Shown here: positions 1-8,513 of the stretch, in pieces
Numbering within the stretch: position 1 is the first letter of the stretch
Layout of the letters: each line of letters opens with the position of its first letter
Assembly (NCBI GenBank): GCA_965220305.1
Contig: OZ244817.1
Location: 1,426,001 to 1,490,000 of the forward strand
From: G965220305 sp965220305
GTDB lineage: Bacteria; Chloroflexota; Dehalococcoidia; Lucifugimonadales; UBA3495
Length of the DNA: 64,000 nt
Direction of reading: 5' to 3'
The notes under the pieces: model-generated
Databases searched by the model: none
Told to the model about the DNA's origin: nothing
What the model saw: only the letters and a program-made list of their open reading frames with translations
Translations under genes and position numbers: made by a program

Positions 1-677
1 TGCACCATGATGGCGGCGGTGACTCCGTTGCGGGCGCCCATCCCCGAGAAGTCGAAGGCCTTTTCCACGTGCTCCAGGTCCCTGGGCCAACTCCAGACGC
101 CGGATACCTGCTGGGCCGCGTAGGAGAGGGCGTACCGCATCCCGGTCTGGTCCAGCCTGGCGATGGATGCGGCGGCGGCGGCGCTGCCCATTGTAGAGCT
201 GGTGCCCTCGGCGCTGCGGTGGTTGCCCCGCACCAGGTCCGGGCCCAGGGCCAGCAGGAAACGGCAACACACGTCGTAACCCAGCACCACGGCCCGCAGC
301 AACTCCTGGCCGGAGCTGTCCTCCCGCTCGGCCATTCCCAGGGCCGCTGGCAGCACCGAGCAGCCGGGGTGGGACTTGGTGACCGGCTCGAAGTCGTCAG
401 TCTCGTCGGCGTGGCCGAACATACCGTTCACCAGGGCGGCGTTGACCGCCGAGGTCTTCAGGTTGGTGGTCAACACCGAGGACTCGGGCACACCCCCCTG
501 CAACTCGACGTACTTAATCGCCATCTCCCCCGCTTTGAGGCGACCCCCGGAAACGCAGGCTCCCAGGGAGTCGATGATGCGGTGCTTGGCCGCCAGAATC
601 ACGTCGGCGGGCAGGGAGCGCTGACGCGCCTCGGCCATATACTGGGCCAGTACGCCGGTGATGCCGTTGGTTGTCAT
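1..677 (-). CDS. MmgE/PrpD family protein (C-terminus beyond window)
   Basis: The first 225 residues are visible and the frame runs off the left edge without a stop. MmgE/PrpD proteins include 2-methylcitrate dehydratase, cis-aconitate decarboxylase and many uncharacterised enzymes that act on small branched carboxylic acids. The N-terminal helical domain is recognisable: an AKHRIIDSLGAC segment at about residues 30-41, then the family's GHADETDDF motif near residue 88 followed by SHPG near 102. The ATG at 677 is preceded by GAGG about 11 bases upstream; an in-frame TGA lies about 95 bases further up. It lies downstream of, and on the same strand as, the NHL and ThDP-enzyme genes, but a 205-base gap with a palindrome separates them. 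The exact substrate cannot be read from this fragment. Confidence 0.85.
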   Translation of the reverse strand, partial: MTTNGITGVLAQYMAEARQRSLPADVILAAKHRIIDSLGACVSGGRLKAGEMAIKYVELQGGVPESSVLTTNLKTSAVNAALVNGMFGHADETDDFEPVTKSHPGCSVLPAALGMAEREDSSGQELLRAVVLGYDVCCRFLLALGPDLVRGNHRSAEGTSSTMGSAAAAASIARLDQTGMRYALSYAAQQVSGVWSWPRDLEHVEKAFDFSGMGARNGVTAAIMV

Positions 678-775
678 GGGGTGTACGACCTCGTCAACGG
701 CGGCCCCAAGGGCCACCAATTTTGGCTTTGCCGAGCTTGCCCGGGGCCTTTGGATAGCCCTTGTTCAGGTTAGTC

Positions 776-837
776 CCCGCTCATCCTGAGCTTGTCGAAG
801 GGCGGCCCCGTGTTTCGACAAGCTCAGGATGAGCGGG
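776..837. repeat. Perfect 24-bp palindrome of the TTCGACAAGCTCAGGATGAGC family
   Basis: Two exact inverted 24-base arms (776-799 and 814-837) enclose a 14-base loop. The same core recurs in degenerate form at 10599-10646, about 36468-36535 and 37808-37893, so this is a dispersed genomic repeat. It fills the gap between the NHL gene and the MmgE/PrpD gene and could also end or attenuate transcription there. Confidence 0.85.
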
Positions 838-882
838 TTGCCACGTATAACAGAAGGACTCCGGGAGATTTTGCGCCAGGGG

Positions 883-1761
883 CTAGCGGCGGCGGACGTA
901 CTTGTCCACGCTCTGCTCAATGGTCAGCCCCAGGTAGATGTCCCCCTTGGAGTCCACCGCCATGCCGTGGCAGTGGCGGATGGGCCAGCGTTCCAGCACG
1001 TTGCCGTTGGCGTCCCAAATGCTGCAATGGGAATGGCCCGACTCGTCGGCCTGCTCCGCCAGGTAGAAGATGCCTTCGCTGTCCCGGACCAGGTTATCGG
1101 GGCCGCCCATGCCGGTCCACATGGTGATGAACTCGCCTTCCGGGGAAAACACCTGGATGCGCCGGTTGGCCCGGTCGCAGACGTACACCTTGCCTTCCGG
1201 GTCAATCAGCAGGCTGTGGGGCAGGTGGAACTGGCCGGGGTCCTCCTTGCCGGGTTGCCCCCAGGACTGGAGCAGTTGGCCCTGGCTGTTGAAGCGGTGT
1301 ACCCGGGCGTTGCGGTAGCCGTCGGACACGTAGATGTCGCCCGAGGGATGGGGGGCCATTTCAGTGCAGTAGTTGAAGGGCCCGGCGGCCCGGGGCACCA
1401 GGTCTCCCGGGTTCTCGCAGCCAGTGTCGGAGTGGACGCCACGGTCGCCGATTACCTGCAGGGGCCTGCCGTCCAGGGTGAACTTGACCGCCACCTGGTC
1501 GGAGCGGTCGGTTACGTAAACGATGTCGTCTACGATGGTCATGCCGTGGGGGTCGGCGATGGCCCCGATTCCCCAGCGGTTGAGGTAGTTGCCGTCGCTG
1601 TCGAAGACCATCACCGGAGGGTCCTGGCGTTGGAAGGCGTAGACCCGGTCCTGGGAATCGGTGGCCACGGTGCTGACGGTGCCCAGGGACTCGCCGGGGG
1701 GCAACTTGGGCCAGTCTTGAATCAGGTCGTAAGTGTACTTGCCGGAACCAACTGTGGTCAT
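883..1761 (-). CDS. NHL-repeat six-bladed beta-propeller protein
   Basis: The 292-residue protein is built of repeated blades with the NHL pattern: a hydrophobic strand, then a DSDGN/DPEGK/DSKGD turn, then a Y-V-x-D strand. Examples are DSQDRVYAF, DPEGKVYVCDRANRRIQVF and DSKGDIYLG. This resembles the propeller of peptidyl-alpha-hydroxyglycine alpha-amidating lyase and related bacterial NHL proteins. Several His residues sit at blade edges (ADPHGM, HLPHS, RHCHGM), as in metal-binding lyase propellers. No signal peptide is visible, so it is probably cytoplasmic. It starts 41 bases after the ThDP-enzyme gene stop and is likely in its operon. Whether it is an enzyme or a scaffold is not clear from the sequence. 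Confidence 0.8.
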   Translation of the reverse strand: MTTVGSGKYTYDLIQDWPKLPPGESLGTVSTVATDSQDRVYAFQRQDPPVMVFDSDGNYLNRWGIGAIADPHGMTIVDDIVYVTDRSDQVAVKFTLDGRPLQVIGDRGVHSDTGCENPGDLVPRAAGPFNYCTEMAPHPSGDIYVSDGYRNARVHRFNSQGQLLQSWGQPGKEDPGQFHLPHSLLIDPEGKVYVCDRANRRIQVFSPEGEFITMWTGMGGPDNLVRDSEGIFYLAEQADESGHSHCSIWDANGNVLERWPIRHCHGMAVDSKGDIYLGLTIEQSVDKYVRRR

Positions 1762-1802
1762 GGCTTTAGCCCTCTATTTTGGGATTTTGACAGTGGAGCG
1801 GG

Positions 1803-3464
1803 TTAGTGACTAGCGGCCACCCACTCGCCGTAGATGGGGTACTGGCTGCACAGGAACTCGATGTAGGCCGGTTGGTTGTTCTGGTTGGCGGCCAGGGCGC
1901 GGCGCAGGGCCGGGACGACTTCCGAGGGTTCGGCCACCCGCTCGGTGTGGAAGCCCAACTCTCCGATGACCTTGGACATATCCACCTCGCCGGGGCCCAG
2001 CACGGCGTGGGTGAAGGGGTCATGGCCGGGCCCCCAGAAGCCGGGGCCGTAACCGGCGAACCCGCCGTTGCTGATGTGGGCCACGGTGATACCCAGCTTT
2101 TGCCGCAAGGCCACTTCCAGGTTGCCCAGCATGTAGCCCAACCCGGCCTCGCCGGTCACCGTCACCGCCGGACGGGCCGGGTCGGCCATCTTGGCGGCCA
2201 CCGAGGCGGCCCAGCCGAAGCCCAGGGTGGAGACGTTGCCCCAACCCAGGAAGCCCCGGGGTTCCAGGGTGTCGTAGACGGTGCTCAGTTGGTCCCGGGT
2301 GTTGCCCGACTCGTGGGTAATAAAGGAGTTGTGGGGGTCCAGCACTTCCATCAGACCGGCGTAGACCCGGTAGGGGTTGATGGGCTGGTCGTCGGAGGCC
2401 ATCGCCTCCCGGTACTGGGCCAAGCCGGCGTCACGTTCCGTTCTGACTTCCAGGGCCACGTCCTCCCGCGACCGGGCCGACTGAGACGGGCGGCCCGCCA
2501 ACTCGTCGGCCAGGGCCCGAAGCGTATAACCGGCGTCGCCGATGACGGCCTGAGCGGTGGGGTAGACCTTGTTGACGTGCAGTTCGTCCACGTTGCAGTG
2601 GATGATGGTCTTGCTGGCGGCGTTGGGAATGCCGTGGCTGAACCGGCCCGGAGAGAGGCTGGAGCCGACGGCCAATATCAGGTCGCTCTTGTTCAGGTAG
2701 TTGGTGACGTGGTCGCCCCGGACTCCCACGAACAGGGGGTGGTTTTCCGGGAAGGCTCCCTTGGCCTTCAGAGTTGTTACCACCGGAGCGTTGGCCATTT
2801 CGGCCAAGGCCACCAGGTCCTGGGAAGCGCCGGCGTAGACCACCCCCTCGCCCGCGTATATGAGGGGGTTTTGGGCGTTGGCGAGCAGGTCAACGGCCAG
2901 GGCCACGTCTTCGGGGACCGGCGCGGTCTTGGCCCCCTTGACCGGGTGGTAAGGGTCGGCGGTCTCGTCGTAGGTGCCGGTGGGATCAGGGACGGCCAGG
3001 ACGACCGGTCCCGGTCGTCCGCTGCGCAGCAGGGTGAAGGCCCGGCGCATGAACTCGGGAACCCGTTCCGGATTGTCGATGTAGCCGAACCACTTGGAGA
3101 CAGTGGTCATGCTGTTGAAAACATCAAACTGGCTGTTGCCGGAGCTGCCGATGGGGACGCCATCGGTGATGCACAGCACCGGGGAGCCGTCCTCAAAGGC
3201 CTGGGCCATACCGGCGTAGGCGTACTGCATTCCGGCGGCGTTGACGCCTCCCTGGAAGGTGCAAACGCCGATTTGCCGGCCCGCCGTGATGCGAGAGAAG
3301 GCGTCGGCCACCGCAACGGCATAACGGTCGTCGCGCATCATCACCATGGGTATGCCCTCCCGACCGAGGGCGTTGTTCACCCGGCAGACCGGGAAGGTGG
3401 AGACCCACTCCACCCCTTCTTGTTTCAAGATGCGGGCAATGCCGGTTGCGGCGTCGATGGTCAT
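1803..3464 (-). CDS. Thiamine diphosphate-dependent enzyme, atypical acetolactate-synthase-like protein
   Basis: 553 residues with the three-domain layout of ThDP decarboxylases and acetolactate synthases: PYR domain at about 1-170, central domain at about 185-310 (YAGEGVVYAGA, LAVGSSLSPGRF), PP domain from about 360. Two signature positions are unusual. Where most relatives have the catalytic Glu of the PYR domain (a RHEQGA-like motif), this protein reads RDDRYAVAVADAF, so Asp replaces Glu. In the PP domain the metal motif reads GEAGLGYMLGN and ends in SNGG instead of the usual GDG...NN. The gene follows another ThDP enzyme on the same strand after 208 bases and precedes the NHL gene by 41 bases. 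Substrate unknown; a decarboxylase or lyase acting on a 2-oxo acid is an inference. Confidence 0.85.
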   Translation of the reverse strand: MTIDAATGIARILKQEGVEWVSTFPVCRVNNALGREGIPMVMMRDDRYAVAVADAFSRITAGRQIGVCTFQGGVNAAGMQYAYAGMAQAFEDGSPVLCITDGVPIGSSGNSQFDVFNSMTTVSKWFGYIDNPERVPEFMRRAFTLLRSGRPGPVVLAVPDPTGTYDETADPYHPVKGAKTAPVPEDVALAVDLLANAQNPLIYAGEGVVYAGASQDLVALAEMANAPVVTTLKAKGAFPENHPLFVGVRGDHVTNYLNKSDLILAVGSSLSPGRFSHGIPNAASKTIIHCNVDELHVNKVYPTAQAVIGDAGYTLRALADELAGRPSQSARSREDVALEVRTERDAGLAQYREAMASDDQPINPYRVYAGLMEVLDPHNSFITHESGNTRDQLSTVYDTLEPRGFLGWGNVSTLGFGWAASVAAKMADPARPAVTVTGEAGLGYMLGNLEVALRQKLGITVAHISNGGFAGYGPGFWGPGHDPFTHAVLGPGEVDMSKVIGELGFHTERVAEPSEVVPALRRALAANQNNQPAYIEFLCSQYPIYGEWVAASH

Positions 3465-3589
3465 AAATCAGTCCTCCTGCCGGCAGGGTTGGTCCCTACG
3501 GCGCAAATGCCAGGTTACTCTAACATCAAGGGTGGCGGCTGTCATCTTGGGGTTAATGGGCTGGCACCCGGCGATAGTCCGCCAATTAA

Positions 3590-3623
3590 CCCCGTCATTC
3601 CCGCTTCCGCGGGAATGACGGGG
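3590..3623. repeat. 15-bp perfect hairpin of the CGTCATTCCCGC repeat family
   Basis: Arms 3590-3604 and 3609-3623 are exact inverted copies of CCCCGTCATTCCCGC with a TTCC loop. It lies between the two ThDP-enzyme genes and has no clear T tract, so it may act as an attenuator or be only a dispersed repeat. Related half-sites occur near 9066, 16330, 18838, 22600, 22980, 40147 and 62580. Confidence 0.8.
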
Positions 3624-3672
3624 TGAGAGTCCCGCTTGCCGGTTCCCCGACGGGCCTTTCTATTCCGGGGCC

Positions 3673-5343
3673 TCACAGGGACCCATCGATAATGATGTCC
3701 AGCAGGGCCGGTTTGCCGGAGGCGACGGCCCGGTCCACCGCCGGCTTTATCTCGGCGGGGTCGGTGATCCTCTCGCCGTGGACGCCCATGCTGTTGGCGA
3801 TGGATGCCAGGTCAAAGGGGGTGGCGAAATCGGAGTACATCAATCTCCCGCCGGAGGTCTCGGGCAACTTCAGGACATCCTGCTGGTAGGTGTTGAAGTT
3901 CACCTTCAGCACCCGGTACATGCCGTTGTTGCAGATGACGAAAATGCAGGGTATATCGTCGTTGGCCGCGGTCCAAAGCCCCTGGACGGTCATCATCGCG
4001 CTGCCGTCGCCGATGATGCCAAAAACGGGCCGATGAGGGTTGGCAACCTGCGTACCCATGGTGGCGCCGATGCCCCCGCCGATGGACTGGCCGCGCACTC
4101 CCCGCAGGTCGCCCCGGCGGGCAGCCTGGAAGTAGTGGCGCAGCGCGCCCCGGTTGCTGATGGAATCGTCCACCACAATGGCGTTCTCCGGGACCGCGGC
4201 GGCCAACTCGGACATCATCCGGGCCGGGGTCATGGGCCGGTGGTCCCATTTCTCGGCCACAGATGCTTCAAAGGACTCCCGGTTGCGCCGGGACTCGGAC
4301 ACCGCCGCGTTTTTGCGCTCCTCCAACTCCTGCAAGTCGGCGGGGGACAACCTTTCCCTGAGGGCTGCGGTAAGCTCCGACATGGCCAGGCCGCAATGGG
4401 CAACTATTCCCACGTCGGTGGGCTCAGACCGTCCGATGCGTCCGGCGTCGGGGTCGATGTGGATGAGCTTGGCTTCCGGAGGGAGGATGACGTCGCCCCA
4501 ATAGAAAAGCTCCTCAAAGGGGTCCGAGCCGACGGCCAGGACCAAATCCACGTCCTGGAGAACGGCGCGTTGGTCCGCCACCCGCAGCGACAGGCCGCCG
4601 AGAAACTGGCCGTGGGTGGTGGGGAAGGCCACCTCAGCGCCCCGGGCCTGGTACACGGGCAGGCCCATCAACTCGGCCAACTCCACCGCCTGGTCGATAG
4701 CGTCGTCGTCGGACACCCGGTCGCCCACCATCATTATGGGCCGGCTGGAGGAGAGCAGCAGCGAGGCGGCTTGGTCGATACCCGCCTGGCTGGGGCGGGG
4801 AGCGTCGAAAACCGGGCGCGACGGCACAATGTTCATTTCCGCGCTGCCCTCCAGGGCGTTGGAGGTGAAGCCGACGTAGACCGGGCCCTTGGGGTGGCTG
4901 TTGGCTTCGTTGAAGGCGCGGCGAATGACGCTGGGTATCTGGTCGGGGTGGGAGAGCTCCACCGCCCACTTGGTAACCGGTCGGACCAGTTGGGCCAAGT
5001 CGGTGATAGTCTCGTTGACCTTGCGGGCATCGTAATTGGCCGAAGTCACCACCATGGGCGTGCCGGTATTGAGGGCGTCGAGCATCAGCGCGATGCCGTT
5101 GGCCAAGCCGCTGTCAACGTGAAGGCTGACCAAGGAGGCCCGGCCCGTGGCGCGGGCGTAGGACTCTCCCATACCCACGGCGACGCTTTCCTGGAGGGTG
5201 AGGATGTAGCGGAACTCAGGGTAGTCTCCCAGCAGGTCGATGATTGGACCTTCGCTGGTGCCCGGGTTCCCGAAGATATACTCGACTCCTTCGGCTTTGA
5301 GCATCTCCAACAGGGCCTGCTTGCCGGTCATCATTTGGGACAT
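3673..5343 (-). CDS. Thiamine diphosphate-binding enzyme, benzoylformate-decarboxylase/acetolactate-synthase-like
   Basis: 556 residues from the chosen ATG at 5343, which has GGGAGGAG about 5 bases upstream; an open frame continues further upstream but looks non-coding. PYR domain: GVEYIFGNPGTSEGP near residue 20, and the conserved catalytic Glu in LQESVAVGMGESYAR. Central nucleotide-binding-like domain: IMMVGDRVSDDDAID and LVLAVGSDPFEEL. PP domain: canonical metal/ThDP motif GIIGDGSAMMT, then ICNNGMYRVLKV about 30 residues later. It therefore keeps all the residues that its downstream partner has altered. The two genes and the NHL gene run in the same direction, and probably convert related 2-oxo acids. 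The closest named families are benzoylformate decarboxylase and acetolactate synthase large subunit; I cannot choose between them. Confidence 0.88.
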   Translation of the reverse strand: MSQMMTGKQALLEMLKAEGVEYIFGNPGTSEGPIIDLLGDYPEFRYILTLQESVAVGMGESYARATGRASLVSLHVDSGLANGIALMLDALNTGTPMVVTSANYDARKVNETITDLAQLVRPVTKWAVELSHPDQIPSVIRRAFNEANSHPKGPVYVGFTSNALEGSAEMNIVPSRPVFDAPRPSQAGIDQAASLLLSSSRPIMMVGDRVSDDDAIDQAVELAELMGLPVYQARGAEVAFPTTHGQFLGGLSLRVADQRAVLQDVDLVLAVGSDPFEELFYWGDVILPPEAKLIHIDPDAGRIGRSEPTDVGIVAHCGLAMSELTAALRERLSPADLQELEERKNAAVSESRRNRESFEASVAEKWDHRPMTPARMMSELAAAVPENAIVVDDSISNRGALRHYFQAARRGDLRGVRGQSIGGGIGATMGTQVANPHRPVFGIIGDGSAMMTVQGLWTAANDDIPCIFVICNNGMYRVLKVNFNTYQQDVLKLPETSGGRLMYSDFATPFDLASIANSMGVHGERITDPAEIKPAVDRAVASGKPALLDIIIDGSL

Positions 5344-5598
5344 GGACTCCTCCCTTTGGGGACCGCCTCTGGGTCCCGCCGTTGTCGCTATTCCCGCCTG
5401 CTCCGCCCAGGCAAAATAAAGCGGCGGAACGGGACTACCGTTGGGGGGCCGGACAGTCCGGATACCCGCCAATTCTACAACATTCAGTGGGCGCAAGAGA
5501 GAAACAGTCCTTCCGCCGGAGGAGCCGGGTCCAGCTCTACTAACAATAGCCCGATCCGGCATCGCCGTTTCGGTCGGCCCAATTTCTCCAGTTCAGCC

Positions 5599-5782
5599 CA
5601 GGGCCTTTTCATTTTCAGCAAATGTCATTCTGAGCGAAGCGAAGAATCTGAAATCCTTCATCCGGGACCTTGTCCGAGTACCGAAGAAAAGCGATATGGG
5701 CAAGAACTTTAGATTCTTCGCTCTGCTCAGAATGACAGAAAAGTACGGGATGACCAGGTGAGACGAGAATGAAAAGGCCCTG
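5599..5782. mobile_element. MITE-like non-autonomous element with 9-bp target duplication
   Basis: A 184-base element ends in exact 15-base inverted repeats: CAGGGCCTTTTCATT (5599-5613) and its complement (5768-5782). The 9 bases AGTTCAGCC occur directly on both sides (5590-5598 and 5783-5791), the signature of a transposed insertion. Inside lies a second inverted pair, TGTCATTCTGAGC-type, at 5623-5649 and 5711-5737, with two mismatches over 27 bases. No coding potential. It occupies most of the 608-base gap between the second ThDP gene and the first CMD gene; I see nothing else there except the CMD ribosome-binding site. Confidence 0.8.
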
Positions 5783-5951
5783 AGTTCAGCCCAGGGCCTG
5801 CTATTCCCCCCAGGTTAAGGTAAAATTGGCGTGGGATGACCGCGACCGTCGAATATCAAAGCGCGTGGTCGTGCCTCCAGCAAGACGTATGCAAATAATT
5901 CCCTGGCAACCGGAGGGCCTTGAGCCCAGTGCCTCGTAGGAGTTACAGCCC

Positions 5952-6734
5952 ATGACCACCCCCGATGAGCTATACCAGCGGGCCCAGGACTTGGGGCCGT
6001 ACCTGCCGGTCAACAGCGACCTTCCGGCCATATCCCCGGACTACTCCCGCATCCAAACTCCCCTGATGTGGGGCGGCATCTGGCAGGCGCCGGGGCTGGA
6101 CCTGAAGCTGCGCAGCTTCGCCACCATCTCCGCCCAGTGCGTCAACGGTTGGGACTTTGGCCTACAGCACCAGATTAGGGTCGGCCTCACCATGGGGATG
6201 ACCCCGCAACAAGTTAAGGGCATTTTCATCCAGTTGCTGTTCTACGCCGGCATCCCGGCTACGGTCCACGGGCTGCTTCAAGCCCAAGAGATTATCAACG
6301 AGCGGGCCGAGTGGAAGGACTCGGATGTCCCACTGGAAGCAGACTGGCTGGATACGGTCGAGGAAAAGCTGCAACGAGCCAGCGAGCTTCGACGGCAACT
6401 CTGGGGGGAACAGGCCAACCAGGAGGTGGAAGAGTCGTTGGCCCAGCGAATGACGCCCGAGGCTTCGGACATCGTCGACGGGTACAACTACGGCGAAGTC
6501 TGGGCCCGGGATGATTTGGCTCCCAAGGAGCGCATGGTATGTGTTCTGGCGGCGCTGATGTCCCGGGGTCACTGGAAACAGCTTAGGCAGTACATCCGGT
6601 ACGCCTTGTCAATGGGGTTTAACCAGAAGGAGATTTGCGAGGTCTTTTCCCAAGCCGGGTGGTACCGGGGCTGGCCCCACGTGGAAGACGCCCTGGAACA
6701 GGCCCAGGCCGTTTTTACCGAAGAGGGTGTCTGA
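5952..6734 (+). CDS. Carboxymuconolactone decarboxylase family protein, two-domain, copy 1
   Basis: 260 residues with two CMD/AhpD-like helical domains in tandem. Domain 1 (about 45-125) carries LRSFATISAQCVNGWDFGLQHQ followed by GMTPQQVKGIFIQ and YAGIPATVHG. Domain 2 (about 185-255) carries PKERMVCVLAALMSRGHWKQL, then GFNQKEICEVF and AGWYRGWPHV. Family members decarboxylate gamma-carboxymuconolactone or reduce peroxides; no CxxC pair of the AhpD type is present, so peroxidase activity is unlikely. RBS is TAGGAG about 10 bases before the ATG. It heads a three-gene tandem array of paralogues, with 32 bases to the next copy. True substrate unknown. Confidence 0.88.
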   Translation: MTTPDELYQRAQDLGPYLPVNSDLPAISPDYSRIQTPLMWGGIWQAPGLDLKLRSFATISAQCVNGWDFGLQHQIRVGLTMGMTPQQVKGIFIQLLFYAGIPATVHGLLQAQEIINERAEWKDSDVPLEADWLDTVEEKLQRASELRRQLWGEQANQEVEESLAQRMTPEASDIVDGYNYGEVWARDDLAPKERMVCVLAALMSRGHWKQLRQYIRYALSMGFNQKEICEVFSQAGWYRGWPHVEDALEQAQAVFTEEGV

Positions 6735-6766
6735 TTCGTAGACCGACTAATTAGGAGGCTCTTTGC

Positions 6767-7558
6767 ATGACCACCGTGGAGGAATTGCAGGAAAAATCGG
6801 CAAAACTGCGGGCGTTCTTCGACCAGTACCTACCCTACGCTCGGCCCACTCCGGTGCTGGCTGACTTTGTAAAGGTGCAGCACGAACTGATGTGGGGCGG
6901 CGTTTGGTTGGCCAATGGGCTGGACCTGAAACTCCGCAGTTTCGCCACCATCACCGCCCAATGCATCAACGGCTACGATTTCGGGGTGGAGCACCAGGTA
7001 CGTACCGGCCTGACCGTCGGCATTACTCCCCAGCAGATTAAGGGGATCTTCATCCAACTGCTGTTTTACGCCGGGGTGCCCGCCACCGTCTTCGGCCTCC
7101 GCATCGCCCAAGATGTAATCAACGAGCGGGAAGAATGGAAATTGGCCGACGTGCCCTTGGACGTGGAGTGGCTTGATTCCGTGGAGGATATGCTGAACCG
7201 GGGGCAGACGCTGCGTATCCAGAACTGGGGGGAGCGAGGCAACCAGGAAATCGAGAACTCGTTGGCCCAACAGATGACGCCGGAGGCCGCAGAGTTGGTG
7301 GACGGCTATTACTTCGGGGAAGTTTGGGCCCGCGCCGACCTTGGCCCCAAGGAGCGCATGGTGTGCGTCCTGGCGGCGCTGATGTGCCGGGGGCACCTGA
7401 AGCAGCTAAAACGCCACGTCGGGTACGCCCTGGACCTTGGCCTGGACCAGAAACAGATTTGCGAGGTGTTCGCCCAGGCCGGTTGGTACCGTGGCTGGCC
7501 CTACGTGGAGGACGCCCTGGAGCAGGCCAACCAGGTCTTCAAGGCCCGGGGCCTCTGA
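6767..7558 (+). CDS. Carboxymuconolactone decarboxylase family protein, two-domain, copy 2
   Basis: 263 residues, colinear with copy 1 over its full length and sharing the same duplicated CMD architecture: LRSFATITAQCINGYDFGVEHQ in domain 1 and PKERMVCVLAALMCRGHLKQL in domain 2. It has a strong Shine-Dalgarno AGGAGG about 10 bases before the ATG. The intact sequence here gives the reference for the frameshift in copy 3: at 7389-7393 it has five G where copy 3 has four. The three copies probably arose by tandem duplication and may form a hetero-oligomer or have diverged in substrate; this is inference. Confidence 0.88.
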   Translation: MTTVEELQEKSAKLRAFFDQYLPYARPTPVLADFVKVQHELMWGGVWLANGLDLKLRSFATITAQCINGYDFGVEHQVRTGLTVGITPQQIKGIFIQLLFYAGVPATVFGLRIAQDVINEREEWKLADVPLDVEWLDSVEDMLNRGQTLRIQNWGERGNQEIENSLAQQMTPEAAELVDGYYFGEVWARADLGPKERMVCVLAALMCRGHLKQLKRHVGYALDLGLDQKQICEVFAQAGWYRGWPYVEDALEQANQVFKARGL

Positions 7559-7618
7559 GACCCCGGCAGTCGGAGTCACCAGTCTGGCACAGCTAAACAA
7601 GCGGTAGGAGAACGATCT

Positions 7619-8424
7619 ATGGAAACTGCCGAGAGCCTGGCCCGCAAGGCCGCCAATCTCCATGCCTTCATCGACCAGTACGTGCCCGCCGGTCGGCTCA
7701 CCGGGGCCCTGCCGGACATCAGCAAAGATTACGTCAAGCTGCAGGAAGAGGTGATGTGGGGCGGTATCTGGCAGGTGCCGGGGCTTGACGTTACCCTACG
7801 CAGCCTGGCGACCATCTCGGCCCAGTGCTGCAACGGCTGGGGCTTTGGCCTGCAACACCAGATAAGGGTCGGGCTTTCCCTGGGAATGTCCCCGCAAAAG
7901 ATAAAGGGGATTTTTCTGCAACTGATTTTTTACGCCGGAATACCGGCCACCGTTTTCGCCCTGACCCAGGCCCAACGGGTGATTAACGAGCAGCAAATTT
8001 GGCAAAACGAGGACCAGGAACCCCTGAAGGCGGAGTGGATGGCCTCGGTGGAGGAGAAGCTGGAACGCGGGAGGCAAATCCGAAGCAACAGTTGGGGACA
8101 ACCGGGCTGCGCCGACCTGGGAAGCGCCCTGTCCCAGGAACTGGTCTCGGAGACCGCCGAACTGGTGGACGCCTACAACTTTGGCGAAGTGTGGGCCCGG
8201 GGCGACCTGACTCCCAAAGAGCGCATGGTGTGTATCCTGACGGCGCTGATGTGCCGGGGCACATGAAGCAACTAAAGGAGCACATCGGGTATGCCCTAAA
8301 CCTGGGCATGAGCCGCCGCGAGATATGCGAAGTCTTCTCCCAGGCCGGTTGGTACCGGGGTTGGCCCTATGTGGAAGAGGCCCTGGAACAGGCCGATGCG
8401 GTGTTCACGGAACGGGGAGTATAG
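7619..8424 (+). pseudogene. Carboxymuconolactone decarboxylase family protein copy 3, single-base frameshift
   Basis: The frame from ATG 7619 (RBS GGAGAACG) follows copies 1 and 2 through domain 1 and into domain 2, then stops after MCRGT at 8266. The missing C-terminal part (HMKQLKEHIGYAL to the end) continues at once in the next frame and stops at 8424, exactly where a full-length paralogue would end. The break lies at the G run 8256-8259, four G here against five in copy 2. Restoring one G gives an intact protein of about 268 residues with all CMD motifs. The coding signal is undamaged on both sides, so a sequencing or assembly error or a very recent mutation is likely; a truncated 215-residue product is the alternative. 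Confidence 0.85.
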
Positions 8425-8513
8425 CGTCACATTTGCCGCCCTGGATACGTCTAATCCATTGGCGACACTTCCCCCACGGACTTAGTGATACGCCTTTGAG
8501 GTGAGAAAGAGCA

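Noticed and set aside
69..773. 234-codon plus-strand open frame
   Set aside because: It is the complement of the MmgE/PrpD gene; composition is typical of a shadow frame and the minus-strand reading matches a family.
3590..3623. CRISPR repeat
   Set aside because: Hairpins of this family are scattered singly and not spaced at regular intervals; no cas genes in the window.
1806..3626. Very long plus-strand open frames opposite the ThDP enzymes (also 3778-5712)
   Set aside because: High GC opens antisense frames. The Gly/Val/His-rich translations match nothing, while the minus strand is clearly coding.
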